Shown piece after piece: positions 11,885 to 22,378 of a stretch of DNA of 64,000 nt. Location of the stretch: NCBI GenBank assembly GCA_027405735.1, contig JAPEHQ010000011.1, forward strand, positions 1,860,001 to 1,924,000, written 5' to 3'. The stretch is from Mucor racemosus (Eukaryota > Mucoromycota > Mucoromycetes > Mucorales > Mucoraceae). A program made the translations under genes and the position numbers. A model generated the notes under the pieces. That model was not told the DNA's origin. It worked only from the letters and a program-made list of their open reading frames with translations, and searched no databases. The first letter of the stretch is position 1. Every line of letters begins with the position of its first letter.

Positions 11885-12959
11885 TTTTTTTTTACTAAAT
11901 GATACCAAGAAAAAATTATATGTCAATGTACCTGAGATGTTCAGCTTCAGTCCAAAAATGAGTATCCGGAAATATCCTATTTTTTTGCAGTGGTATTAAT
12001 TTTTCAGTGCTAATGTTTCAGATTTTTTACGCGTATTTCACTGCTAATGGATTGAAAACTTTGAGACTTCATATCTCTAAAACAAATTAAGCTATACTAA
12101 CGCTTTTTAATAATAAAACTTAATTGTTTTGAAGTTCTCTATATCATATTCTAATATAAAAAAATTCTGAGCACTTCTATTTTTTTTCATTTTTTTGATA
12201 TTTTTGTAATGGATTAAAAAATATTCGTTGAACTAAGCAACATTTTTTTTCGCATTCATGCCATTGACCTGATTAAGCTCTACCGGACCCAATTTAGTTT
12301 TCTTCAAAATATTAATTTTTCGTGGAGATATCCTCAAAAACGTATACAAAGAGATACTCCCGTTTCTAGCTTCCATTTTTCCCTTATATACCCTTATCCC
12401 GAATTCTGAATTTGAAAAAAATTGGACAAAAATCTTGTTTCCTCTATAAAAAATACAGCTAGCAGGTTCAGTAATAGCTAGATCGATAGATAATTTTGCG
12501 ATGCACCATATTCATTACTTGTATTTAAAAAATGCTTATAAAAAGTGATGTGTATCGTCAAGAAATATCTATAATTTAAATTGCATTTTGCGCAAAATTT
12601 AATGCAAAAAATTTGTCTAAATATTATTTAGATAAATGCAGAATTCCAAACTGTATAAAAAACATTTAATATGCTAGGTCCACTTACTATGCAGTTCATA
12701 AGCTATTAAAATTTTTGGTTTTTTTTAATCATTTTCGATCATTTTTTTTTTAAATCAATTTTGGAATCCCGTCACCATAGGGTTACGTTATGATAAGAAC
12801 TATTATTTTGATTATCTCGGCGAAAAATCAATATTTTTTGCTGAAACAAAAAATGCAAAGTAGCATAGCGTTGGATCTAGCTTGCGAATTCAAAAAAGTA
12901 ATACTTGAATTTAGATACTCAATTTTTTATAATCAATTTTAGGGCAATTATCAGTCTTC
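11885..12959 (-). repeat. Dispersed repeat R, copy R2 (major part, inverted)
   Basis: Reverse complement of R1, R3, R4 and R5. It is interrupted at 12959 by the CACTA element; the remaining end of R continues at 16459-16515. Joining the two sides restores the R order seen uninterrupted at 1905-2010, apart from the TTC duplication. Confidence 0.65.
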
Positions 12960-12984
12960 CACTACGACCTAACTATGCTTCCTA

Positions 12985-13045
12985 TGGGCATAATGATCTG
13001 CACAGATGGGCAGAATAAAAAATTTTGTGCAGATCATTATGCCCA
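12985..13045. repeat. Perfect 20-bp hairpin near the CACTA left end
   Basis: TGGGCATAATGATCTGCACA at 12985-13004 is followed after a 21-nt spacer by its exact reverse complement at 13026-13045. Its words (GGGCATAA, TGCACA) recur singly in the other subterminal region, so it may be a paired transposase-binding site. Confidence 0.85.
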
Positions 13046-14140
13046 GGTGAGCAGACCAATGAGATCAAGGTTTCTTAGTCAATTTATTAAAGTATGTCAA
13101 TCATAATATAATTAATAACGAAGATAATTTGAATGGTTTAAAGCAGAAGATGTGAATTACTCTAATTCAACAGAATTGCCTTATTGACGAGATATATCAA
13201 TTTGAAATTTGGGGTTTGAAAGAGTTCTTCCCATGTTCTTCTTTTTGGGACTAAATGGGAACAACAATAACAACCTGTTTGGCAACACTATAAATATTTA
13301 TGCCTTTGTAAATTTCTGTTTGTAACACACAAAATCGACTGATTTAGAGTTATTTTTCTTTTTTCTTCTCTACTCTTTCCTCGGCTCTTTTATTTATGTT
13401 TAAAACTACAGTAAAAAGACCAATATTTTTTATAAACTAAAATTAAGTAGCAGATGCAAGTACATGTTTTTCCTATTGTTTATTTGGGAACGAATTATTA
13501 ACTGGTAATGTTAGGGCACGTTATAATATTTTTTCGAACAAAAAAAGAATTCAAGACTTAGTCATTTTGTTCTATCATATACGTTATAATCAATGCATTT
13601 TGGTCGAAAGTCAATATCGAACAACAGAAAAATTGGCGAATGTAGATGTATAAAGCAAAGCTTACTTTTGAATGAAAGTACTAATTAACCTGATTAACAT
13701 CAGTAGGTTCAAAAAGCATAGTTAAGTACAATCATTGCTACCAAATCGCATAATTTGATATGCAGACAATTCTTGAAGCATTTTTTTTTTTTTTTGGCAA
13801 TGCTACAAATCATCGTTTAATATGACTGAATATTAATGAATAATCAGAGAAAACACAACTGGTAAAAAACTGACACTCTATGCAAATCGAACTCAAGATT
13901 GATAAAAGGTGGTGCATTCATTGTATAATGGAAATCGTAACATTTTGATGGATAACTTATAAATTACAAGACCAAGATGTTGTGTTTGCCTCAGGGTTTT
14001 TAAAAGGGTTTAAAAGCATACTTTATCAAACTTACTTAGATGTTGTTAAATACTCACCATATGCTATTAGTATTATCTTGTTTTTTATTTAATTGGTGTA
14101 TTATTAAAATCAAGCTTTTCATAGCTTATAATAATGGCAG

Positions 14141-14416
14141 TGGGATGTTTCTGATTTCAAATTGACATTTATCATCAGGCGGGCTGATGATACGTTTTAT
14201 GTTACTGTAGATGGAACCAGTCAATTTAGTTTATGGAATTTGAATCAAAATACAAAGAAACCATTTGTAAATACTTACGTTGGTTCTAGTAAAGCATTGA
14301 ATAAATTGGCTTGGGACAAAGAGAGTAAAAAGACGACAATAGGTTTCAGTGATGGTCATGTTTATGTTTATGATATTGGAAACATAATATCAAAGCTCAA
14401 TGTAAATTGCCTCTAA
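14141..14416 (+). pseudogene. Captured dynein intermediate chain fragment (WD40), copy in C1
   Basis: Open from a splice-acceptor-like CAG at 14140 to a stop at 14416, about 91 codons, with no ATG start. The protein has SQFSLWNLNQNT, then ALNKLAWDKESKKTTIGFSD and GHVYVYDIG, which is the wording of the C-terminal WD40 repeats of cytoplasmic dynein intermediate chain. In the host gene this domain binds dynein heavy chain; here only about two blades remain, inside a transposon, so a working protein is unlikely. The intron-like upstream border suggests capture of genomic DNA rather than of a cDNA. Identical to 23916-24170 (inverted); a diverged third copy is at 58605-58850. Confidence 0.7.
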
Positions 14417-16458
14417 CGCAATAATTATAAAGTAAGACTATACTATCATGAGATAAACTACCACACAATATTAACATGTATAAAGATTTACAGTAATAAG
14501 CTCAAATTAAGTGGGTACAGCATCGTAAATTCTTGAAAAAGTTCTCAAGTATTATAAAATCTCTTATTTTTAAGACTTACGAAGCTTATAAGCGGAATAT
14601 TAATTTCAAAAATTATTCTTGTCCAGATCATCAATTTTGACATTTTTTAATTTTTTTTTTCTGGTTTTGCAAATCTAGAGTTAATTATACTACCAATTAT
14701 AAAAACAAAAAATATACACATATGCAGAATTTAGTGCTATATTTGCTCAATAAAAAATAACAAGCATTTTTATTACAAAATATTACATGAAAATCCCTTA
14801 ACCAAAATTCCGTTTTTGGGGCAAAAGTGCAAATTTTCATTACTTAACATTCAATATTAAGCTTTTATAAAATGCGTATTAGCTATGCCTACAATTTTCT
14901 CTCACAATGTAGTATATTTAAACGTTGATTTTGGTATCAAAACTTGATTTTTCTGTTTTTTGATAAAAATCATGAGTGTTGGTAAGGGTAAAATGAGCCC
15001 CAAAAATGTCCGCTACAAAAACTGAATTTTCAGACCGCACGGAGTTAAATATAAGAAAAGTTTAAAAAAAAACGCATTTTTATTTAAAACTTAGATATAT
15101 ACCATAGTGTAAGAGACTTAGCCGTTCGATCTTGCTATAATCAATTATGGCATCGCTCTGCGTGCTCGCTTTTGCAATTTTTTAATAAATGTATGATATG
15201 ACAGACGATTTTTCTAATAGAAAAATGCATGTTTCTATCATAACACCAGATATTGCCTATTTTGTTTAATTTATGGTTCGTGCCCTGTAATGCTGCTTTT
15301 ACATTGGCTGAAATGTATAATTTAGCAGGGTTTTAATGGCGCTAAATAATGTAAAGCCTTGAAGACCCTTTTCTACGTGTGTTGTTTCTCTCTCTTTTTT
15401 TCGTTTTCATATTTCAAGAATATTATTCACCGCTTGATAAGGCATATCAGAATATTATCAAGCTGATATTCTTTTCTTTTATCTGATTACGCATGCTAAC
15501 ATAAGGGGCTGCTAATATTTTTAATATAGGTAACAGTCTATATTACAGGCTGATATTTTCATTTAATCGCATTCTAAGATCAAATCAAAGGCAATGATAT
15601 TTATATCTATTCAATGAAAAGCTAGAACTGGCTACAAACTCACGAAATATTCCAGAAAAGTGATAAAATTTTAAATATTATAGAAATATAAAAAAAAACC
15701 AGATATCTTGCCTAATAACCATAATAGTTCGGATCGTAACTATACTTGAAAACAAATCTTTTTACAGCTGACAATTGTAAACTAAAATAGTAAGTTTAAA
15801 AAAGGTTAATTTGTTTAAATTTTATGAGTGATAAAGTAACATTTATAACCTTAGATTTGGCTTGCATATAAGTTTAAGCAGTAAGTGTTATTTGATTTTA
15901 TGCTCAAACAAAAACCCTTGTTGCTGTAAACATTATAGCTATAAACATATATACAAATGATAATAATTCTAAATATATTGGCTCTTGCATGTATTGCTCT
16001 ACATCAACAACTTATTAAATTGTATCGTCTATAATCTATATTAATAAAAGGAAATGTAATTTAAAACCCCATTCCAGTAAAAAATTCAATGAAGTTTTGA
16101 GAACTGCACAACAATGCTTATGTACAAACCAATTTGTGCCAATACGATCAGCTCATTATGCTTATTATGGTCAGATTTAATTATTATGCACAAATAGGGA
16201 TAATGATACGCTTATGGACAAGTCTACTATTATGCACACATGGGATTGATGTCATGCACACGGACATAATCTATAACTCTGCACATACAGGCTTTTCGTT
16301 ATGCTTCGTGCGCAGCAGTTTCTTTTGTTGTGCCCATCTGCATCGTATTATCTTTTTAGCCATTATTCAGTGGGTGCAACAACTCATCAGGCTATAGTGT
16401 GCAGCCCACCTTGGCATAACAAAATTATCTTGCGCAGCACAGGTCGGCCGTAGTGTTC

Positions 16459-16515
16459 ATGTCGGTCAATCTGCTCAATGTTTGGCCAGTGCACTTATAT
16501 TCTGATATTAATATT
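16459..16515 (-). repeat. Dispersed repeat R, remainder of copy R2
   Basis: Contains GGCCAGTGCACTTATATTC, the reverse complement of the R start at 1908-1935. It is separated from the rest of R2 by the CACTA element. Confidence 0.6.
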
Positions 16516-17254
16516 TCTATTTTGAGAGATATATCAATGACCTATAGTGTGAAGGTGCATCTTCATTAAAAATTTTACGTAATAAATGTTATATTTGAAT
16601 TTAGTTATAGCGCTACAGTAATTGTATTATCAGGATATTGCTATTGTTACACCATTAATAGCTATTGTATCATTTGATAACCTCTTCTATATATAATCTC
16701 ATCCTCTACATTGAATAAAACCTCACCTTTTACTCTTGTCGAATTCTTATTAGTTTTGGTAAAACAATAAATCAACGCAATATTGGGAAAAAACATTCGA
16801 AAATCACTGGAACACCGGTTGCATCCACGGATTATTTGTAAAATAATGAACCTTTTGATTTGTAATTCTTATTGATCAAAAGTCAGCTAACTGATCTGTC
16901 AACATTCTTGATTGTTCTTATTGTTCTAAAGTAAGATCTAGGAAACGGGATATGTGAGACATATCCACTTGTTGGACTTAGCTGTATGAAATAAGCTCAA
17001 CTTAAATGTGCTGTTGTACTAATGTAAATAGATTGGTCTGACATAGATTGTCAGAAAGATATAATCGATCCAAAAATGATCTAACGGATAAATGTAATAT
17101 AGAATTTATTATACATAAATAGGACAAATTATTGATATTAAATAAAGATGATCTTCAGTTTTTGTGTGTGATTTAATCTAACAAGTTTCTTTATTAAATT
17201 ATACACTTTTTCTTGCTACAATATTTATTCTAAATCTTGGGAATTTTATGGTGG
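16516..17254. other. Unclassified spacer sequence
   Basis: About 740 nt with no ORF. A TATA-like CTATATATAATC at about 16688 followed by GAATAAAACC at about 16715 resembles LTR organisation, but I could not define termini or a target duplication. Confidence 0.3.
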
Positions 17255-17660
17255 ATTGGAGCGTTGGTGTCTGTCTTTAGTTTGGTGAATAATGCATACT
17301 TTGGGTATCCAGTATAATTTATAATTCTAGGCGTTTCTACTCCTAAAAACTGAATTTTCAAATGCAACTGCATCTGTTGAATATCACTTGAGTTTCTTCT
17401 GTGCTTTTTAGCTCATGTTATACTAACTCCCATTTTGGCAAATATTGCTTTACATTCATCCATATTCAATTTTTGTGTTATACAGCTTAATATTAATGTA
17501 CTAACATTGAGTTTTGTTTATATCTCCATCAAAAATTGATACTTTTTCCAGGTGATGTCTACTACCTACTACCAATATCTTGAAAGCTCTAGTATCATTT
17601 CCAAAAAGAAAAAATACCCCTTAATTTGCTATATTTCCCAAAATAGTGAAAAACTGACAA
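17255..17660 (-). pseudogene. Decayed coding relic of unknown family (copy a)
   Basis: The minus strand reads in broken frames: a piece with FDGDINKTQC, then YINIKLYNTKIEYG, MDECKAIFAKMGVSIT, and after a stop SSDIQQMQLHLKIQFLG and VETPRIINYTGYPKYALF. The diverged copy at 59380-59780 keeps many of the same residues in different broken frames, which argues for a once-real protein. I do not recognise the family; it may be a host gene piece carried in the repeat or part of an old transposon gene. Confidence 0.4.
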
Positions 17661-17677
17661 ATACATGTTCACATGTA

Positions 17678-19322
17678 CAGTGACCCCCAAAACTGTCCCA
17701 ATGTTTCCTAGTTTTGAGTTTAGTATGATTTTCAGGTACAACAAATATATTTAAAGTACGACATATTTTATATATTTCGGAAGATCAATTAATTTCCTTT
17801 TATATTAAATTAAAAAAATCTCGAATTTCATTGGTCCGCTATATTTATACCCTGTCTGGGACAGCATATGCATTGGGACAGTTTTGGGAGCTTACGCGGG
17901 AAAAAATATAATCCTATTTAATAGTCCGTCCAAAGGCCGTTTCTTTCCAAATATACTTTCACACAATTGGGCATGCTATCAAAAACTTTTTGGCACTCCT
18001 CCTGTTTAATGGTGTTGTACCAAACCTCAGTTACACGCTCCGAAAGATCAAGGATTCATTTGGGCGCTGTTTTTTACTCATTAAGCCTCCTCTTTAATAA
18101 GATCCACATATTTTCGATCGGATTCAAGTCAGGAGATAGCGGAGACCAATTTATTACTTCATAGTCTTGATCCAATAGATATTCCTTGACTAAATTTGAT
18201 GTATGCTTTGGAGCATTGTCATGCTGGAAAATGATCTGATCACGACGAAGGCCTAATTTATCCAAAGTAAAATTGAAAGTCCGCTCCAAATCGTCTTCAA
18301 AGATTTGTTTATACAAATGTCGATCCACAGTACCCTCAATTCTGCATATCTATCGAACTCCGGCATACGTAATGGCCCTCCAAAATATGACACTCCCACC
18401 GCCATCTATAACGGTCATCTTCACATAATTAGATTTCAAGCTCTCACCGTCTCAAATCCAAAGCCAGCTTCTTCCATTTAAGTTAAATCTATTAATGTTG
18501 GTCTCATCTGATCAAATCACCCTTTTCCGTTCGTCGGAAGTCCAATCCTTGCGAAGATGACACCATTCTAAACGCCTTTTAATATTAGCCGGAGACAGCA
18601 TAGGTTTTTTAGGCTTGATAATTGCTCCTATGCTCCCCCTACGGAGCGATTTCGGACAGTTTCCGGGCTTTTATTAACTCCGAAATTACTCTCAAGTATT
18701 TTAAAATGTTGCTTGAATTTTTGACTGCTTTTTTTGTTGCTTGGCGAACACAAAACCTTTCATCAGATTCAAACAGAAATTTAAGTCGACCCCTTTTAGA
18801 CACACCCAAACTTGTGCAACACCGTTTTTTAATTTTTTCCACAACAGGCTTACCTACATGCAGTATTTCCGCAACTTGGCGCACTGATTTACCGGTGTTT
18901 AAAAGACTAATGGCATCATTTTCCTTATTCTCCTGAAGTTTTTTCATATTAATTTTCAATAGGCCAAAGCACCAGAATCTGTATATGAAATATGCATCTT
19001 TTTTATTTTCTTTACCTAATTAGGTGTTTATTTACTGATTTCCAAGCGTTCAAGATACTAGTGCAAATTATGGTTCTACAATCATCGATTATCTAAAAAT
19101 CAAAAATGGCTCTCAAAACTGTCCCAATGCATATACTGTCCCAAATTGGGTATAAATTCAATTGACCAATAAAATTCAAGATTTTTTTAATTTAATATAA
19201 AAGGAAATTAATTGATCTTCCGAAATATATAAAATATGTCGTACTTTAAATATATTTGTTGTACCTGAAAATCATACTAAACTCAAAACTAGGAAACATT
19301 GGGACAGTTTTGGGGGTCACTG
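17678..19322 (-). mobile_element. Tc1/mariner transposon, copy a (1645 bp)
   Basis: TIRs start CAGTGACCCCCAAAACTGTC at both ends and are identical for about 144 bp, then similar to about 220 bp. TA duplications lie at 17676-17677 and 19323-19324. A second binding-site-like copy of the motif lies inverted near the inner end of each TIR (17871-17889 and 19111-19130). The element carries a broken DD34E transposase on -. The copy at 56616-58260 differs at a single position that I could find (18709, G versus A). The empty target is visible at 59775-59795. Confidence 0.95.
17928..18947 (-). pseudogene. Broken Tc1-family DD34E transposase (copy a)
   Basis: From ATG at 18947: an N-terminal helix-turn-helix region (NDAISLLNTGKSVRQVAEIL, then RGRLKFLFESDERF), then the DDE catalytic core. 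The first Asp is in SDETNINRF, the second in QHDNAPKHTS and the Glu in LNPIENMW, with 34 residues between second D and E, diagnostic of Tc1. The frame is broken by a stop and frameshift after SEIAP (near 18637) and by TGA just before SDET (18512-18514). There is a further TGA after SWLWI, a TAG after TYAGVR and a TAA after RRLNE (18074). A C-terminal segment, SERVTEVWYNTIKQEECQKV, continues in another frame to about 17928. The protein cannot be made, so movement needs a transposase from elsewhere. Confidence 0.92.
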
Positions 19323-19324
19323 TA

Positions 19325-20383
19325 AGTATGGGGATTAAAATTGTAGACCAAAGGAGAGTGACAAGCTTAACGGGTAGCGCATGCGCTACAAATTGAGTGC
19401 TGCGACACACATATTCGTGAGTTCAAACCCGCCAAAGGGGAAGTCCTTTAGTATTAGGATATGAATTTCGAAAGAGAATCTCCAATGACCTTGCTTTTCA
19501 TCGAATATAATCCTCCTTTTTTTTTCTTAGTAGGTTCTGCATATGTCTAGCAAATGTTTTCCTTTTCCAATTATTAATGCATATTATGATGATATGCATA
19601 CTAGTAAATTTGGCTAGCAAACCTCGGCTCGACATCAACATTACCAGCATCCACAGGTCATTGTACGTTCAGCCAGTTTGAGCAACAAGTTAGTTACCTG
19701 CTACTTACACCTACTAAGATCAGCAAGTTTACCAGTTCTTCTCAACGAATATGAATCCAAATGACCTCCCGTTGCAATGTCAGGTACTTCTAGCGCTGAT
19801 CCGCAGAATTGCAAAAAATTTAGCTTTATCGTATATTTTCAGGTGTGATGAGTAAGACTTAAGAAAGAATACAATTAAAAGAGAATGAGTAATGAAACAG
19901 TTCTTCAACTGTATAATAAAACAAGGTATCGTTTATTTAGATATAAAAGTATGGCCTTTTATATTAATTTAATATTGAGATCCTGAGTTATAATTTAAGG
20001 TACTATTGAACCATTAGATCTATGTGATAGTAATCTATGGATTGAAACGGATTAATCATAATTTAACCGTTCTTACAGAGCTTGTGAGTTGCCTTGTTTC
20101 AATGCTGCGCTAAATGTGCTTGGATGTTGATTTGATAGCTACTTGATTGATTAACCGCTGGGATGAAATAATATGGTGTCATAATTGTGGTCCAAGCGTT
20201 CGTGGTAATTGCCGGATTAAACTTAGTACGCTAGGCTAGGAGTTTCTTATATCCGATATCAAGACTTTGCATTTAAATACATGTCGTAAACAATAGATTA
20301 TTGTAAGATGCATTGATACTGTAAAAGGTGATAACATATGATACTTGGTGGCATAAAACATAGTATATGATTCATATTTTTGC
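19325..20383. repeat. Repeat block T2, copy a, distal part
   Basis: Continuation of the block interrupted by the Tc1 element. Together 17255-17675 and 19325-20383 match 59375-60810 in the same orientation, about 85-90 percent by eye. The last 180 nt also recur at 53545-53666. No intact gene. Confidence 0.6.
19363..19430 (+). other. tRNA-like A and B box pair inside repeat T2 (copy a)
   Basis: AAGCTTAACGGGTAGCGC resembles a tRNA D-arm/A box, and GTTCAAACC (19421-19429) resembles a B box, about 50 nt apart. A cloverleaf cannot be closed (T-stem mismatches), so this is at most a decayed tRNA or tRNA-derived SINE head. A similar copy lies at 59823-59890. Confidence 0.4.
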
Positions 20384-20388
20384 CAATG

Positions 20389-20736
20389 TGTTGCATCCAC
20401 AGACCTGGGTGCATTCCTTGGTTAATATTACGACACAGTTTGATATGTTAAGTTCTACATTGCTGCGTATTATGTTATGAAGCTCCGTTTATGCAGAAAT
20501 ATGGAACTAGTGTGTGTCACCTAGACTTGATTGGATATATGTATATATATAAATAGACTCATTTAAGCAGGTCATATAATTAGAGAATGGGAATATAAAA
20601 GAATATGCTTTGATCTGATAATAAAGTTCTTTAGTTTTAGTGTGCTCTTTCATTTTATAACAGTTTTCCTTTATTTTTATTTAATGATTTAGTACATATT
20701 TTAGCTTTGAAATTGATATAATCTCCTGGCGTAACA
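20389..20736 (+). mobile_element. Solo LTR (348 bp) with 5-bp target duplication
   Basis: Starts TGTTGCATCC and ends GGCGTAACA, flanked by CAATG at 20384-20388 and 20737-20741. TATATATAAATAG near 20540 and ATAATAAAG near 20620 fit an LTR promoter and polyadenylation signal. The uninterrupted target is readable at 54088-54102. TGTTG...AACA ends are usual for Ty1/copia-like LTRs; no internal retroelement genes are present. Confidence 0.85.
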
Positions 20737-20741
20737 CAATG

Positions 20742-21081
20742 GTCACTCTTCCAAAAAAAAGCCGAACAATCTCCGAAAGCGGCCATCTAATAATGATATT
20801 TCCAAGCTTTAAATTTCTAGAAAAAATTACCGGACAGCCCGGACGCCGTTGTCTAAATATTCCAAGCAGCTATAAGATGCAGGTATCGAAATTTCATACA
20901 AAAATTACGGTTCCGACTGTATTGCTATTAATTATTCAAAGGCTTATTTTAAGTAAAGTATAAATACAACCTACAGCATTATTAGCCTAATAACGGATTT
21001 AACTTGAAAAGTATAGAATAATACAACCGGATTCAAAAAAAGTCCATAAAATCACAAATTTAAAGGATTTATATATAAAAG
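20742..21081 (+). repeat. Repeat block S, right part
   Basis: Matches 54103-54427 and, inverted, 403-739. It directly abuts a CACTA terminus at 21082. The 74-codon plus-strand ORF here is not supported by the other copies. Confidence 0.55.
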
Positions 21082-21646
21082 CATTACGGCCGACTTGTGC
21101 TGCACAAAATGATTTTGTTGTGCCCAGGTGGGCTGCACACTATAGACTGAGTTGCTGTGCCCACTAAATATGGCTAAAAAGATAACAAGATGCACATGGG
21201 CACAACAAAAAAAAACTGCACACGAACATAACGAAAAGCCTGTATGTGCAGAATTATAGATTCTGTCCATGTGCATGACATTAATCCCATATGTGCATAA
21301 TAGTAGAACTGCCCATAAGCATATCATTATCCTTATTTGTGTATAATAATAAAGTCTGACCATTAGCATAATGAGCTAATTGTATGGGCAAACAATGGTC
21401 TGTACATGAGTATCGTGCCGTTCTCAAAATTCCATTGCATTTTTTTACTGGAATGGGGTTTTTAATTACATTTGCTTTTATTAATACACATTTTATACGA
21501 TACAATTCAATACATTGTTGATGTAGAGCAATACATGCAACAGCCAATATATTTACGATTATCATCATTTGTAAATATGTTTATATAACAGCTATAATGT
21601 TTACAGCAACAATGGCTTTTGCTCGAGCATAAACGTAAATGACACT

Positions 21647-22378
21647 ACAGTGGAAGTACATACAAAAAACGCTTGACAATAATGAAATAAGCTAAATTCC
21701 AAGTGTCGCTCATAAAACATGATGCCACTTGAAATGTGAATAACAATAATAAACAAACGCTTCAATTGAACACAATAACAAACACATGCTAAAAATATGA
21801 AATACCTTTTTGAACCATACATGTCGTGTAGATGATAGCACCCTTGATCACGGTGCAATCAATTACACAAATGACATATTATATATCAAAGTAGGATTCT
21901 ATCCAAATCAATAATAATAATAAACAAAGATATCAATTTAGTCAACTGTTCATCTATTATATTGAAGTGCACTTTCAATATAAATAAGATTCAAGCATAT
22001 AAAAACTACCCCTTAAAAATTAAGGTTACGTAAAATAGATATAAGAAAAATAAACAAAACAACCATTTCCCAAAAGGTTGATATTGCCACACTTGACATC
22101 AATTCTTTATGGTCAATGCTCTACATGATTTACCCCTTAAAATATTAAATCAATAACAATAATGTACTCAAAACTGGAAGATTACTAAATATACATCCAT
22201 TCAAATCTGATGGTATCCAAGTTCTCCAAATCACTATAAATACCCTCATACTTTTTCAATTATTTTAAATCTTCGGAAATCTTTTGCAATAAAAACTTTA
22301 ACTGATTATAATTGTATTTCTACTGCTTTTATTTTTATATTTTTTTATTTTAGTAAACAAATTCGTTATTTACTGCAA
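21647..22378. mobile_element. Unclassified 732-bp insertion in CACTA copy C2
   Basis: Absent from C1 and C3 at the equivalent point, and flanked by ACACT at 21642-21646 and 22379-22383. ACTATAAATACC near 22235 and GCAATAAAAAC near 22288 resemble LTR signals, but the termini (ACAGTGGAAG...TTACTGCAA) are not TG...CA. Possibly an LTR derivative; class uncertain. Confidence 0.5.

Larger units (their letters stand above)
12960..16455. mobile_element. CACTA-like (CMC/En-Spm type) non-autonomous DNA transposon, copy C1
   Basis: 3496 bp. The left end reads CACTACGACCTAACTATGCT; the right end read inward is CACTACGGCCGACCTGTGCT, so the imperfect TIR begins CACTACG. The element is flanked by TTC at 12957-12959 and 16456-16458, a 3-bp target duplication as expected for the CACTA superfamily. 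The insertion splits repeat R, whose uninterrupted copies serve as empty sites. Both ends carry clusters of GGGCATAA/TGCACA motifs. No transposase is recognisable. The body carries a dynein intermediate chain fragment. Superfamily assignment rests on TIR, duplication length and subterminal repeats only. Confidence 0.75.

Noticed and set aside
16516..16800. Possible LTR in the palindrome spacer
   Set aside because: TATA and AATAAA-like words are present, but no TG...CA termini or duplication could be placed, so it was not called.
18622..18936. Plus-strand 104-codon ORF, repeated at 57560
   Set aside because: Antisense shadow of the Tc1 transposase helix-turn-helix region.
19363..19440. Functional tRNA gene
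   Set aside because: Only A/B-box-like words are present; acceptor and T stems do not pair, so it was kept only as a tRNA-like element.
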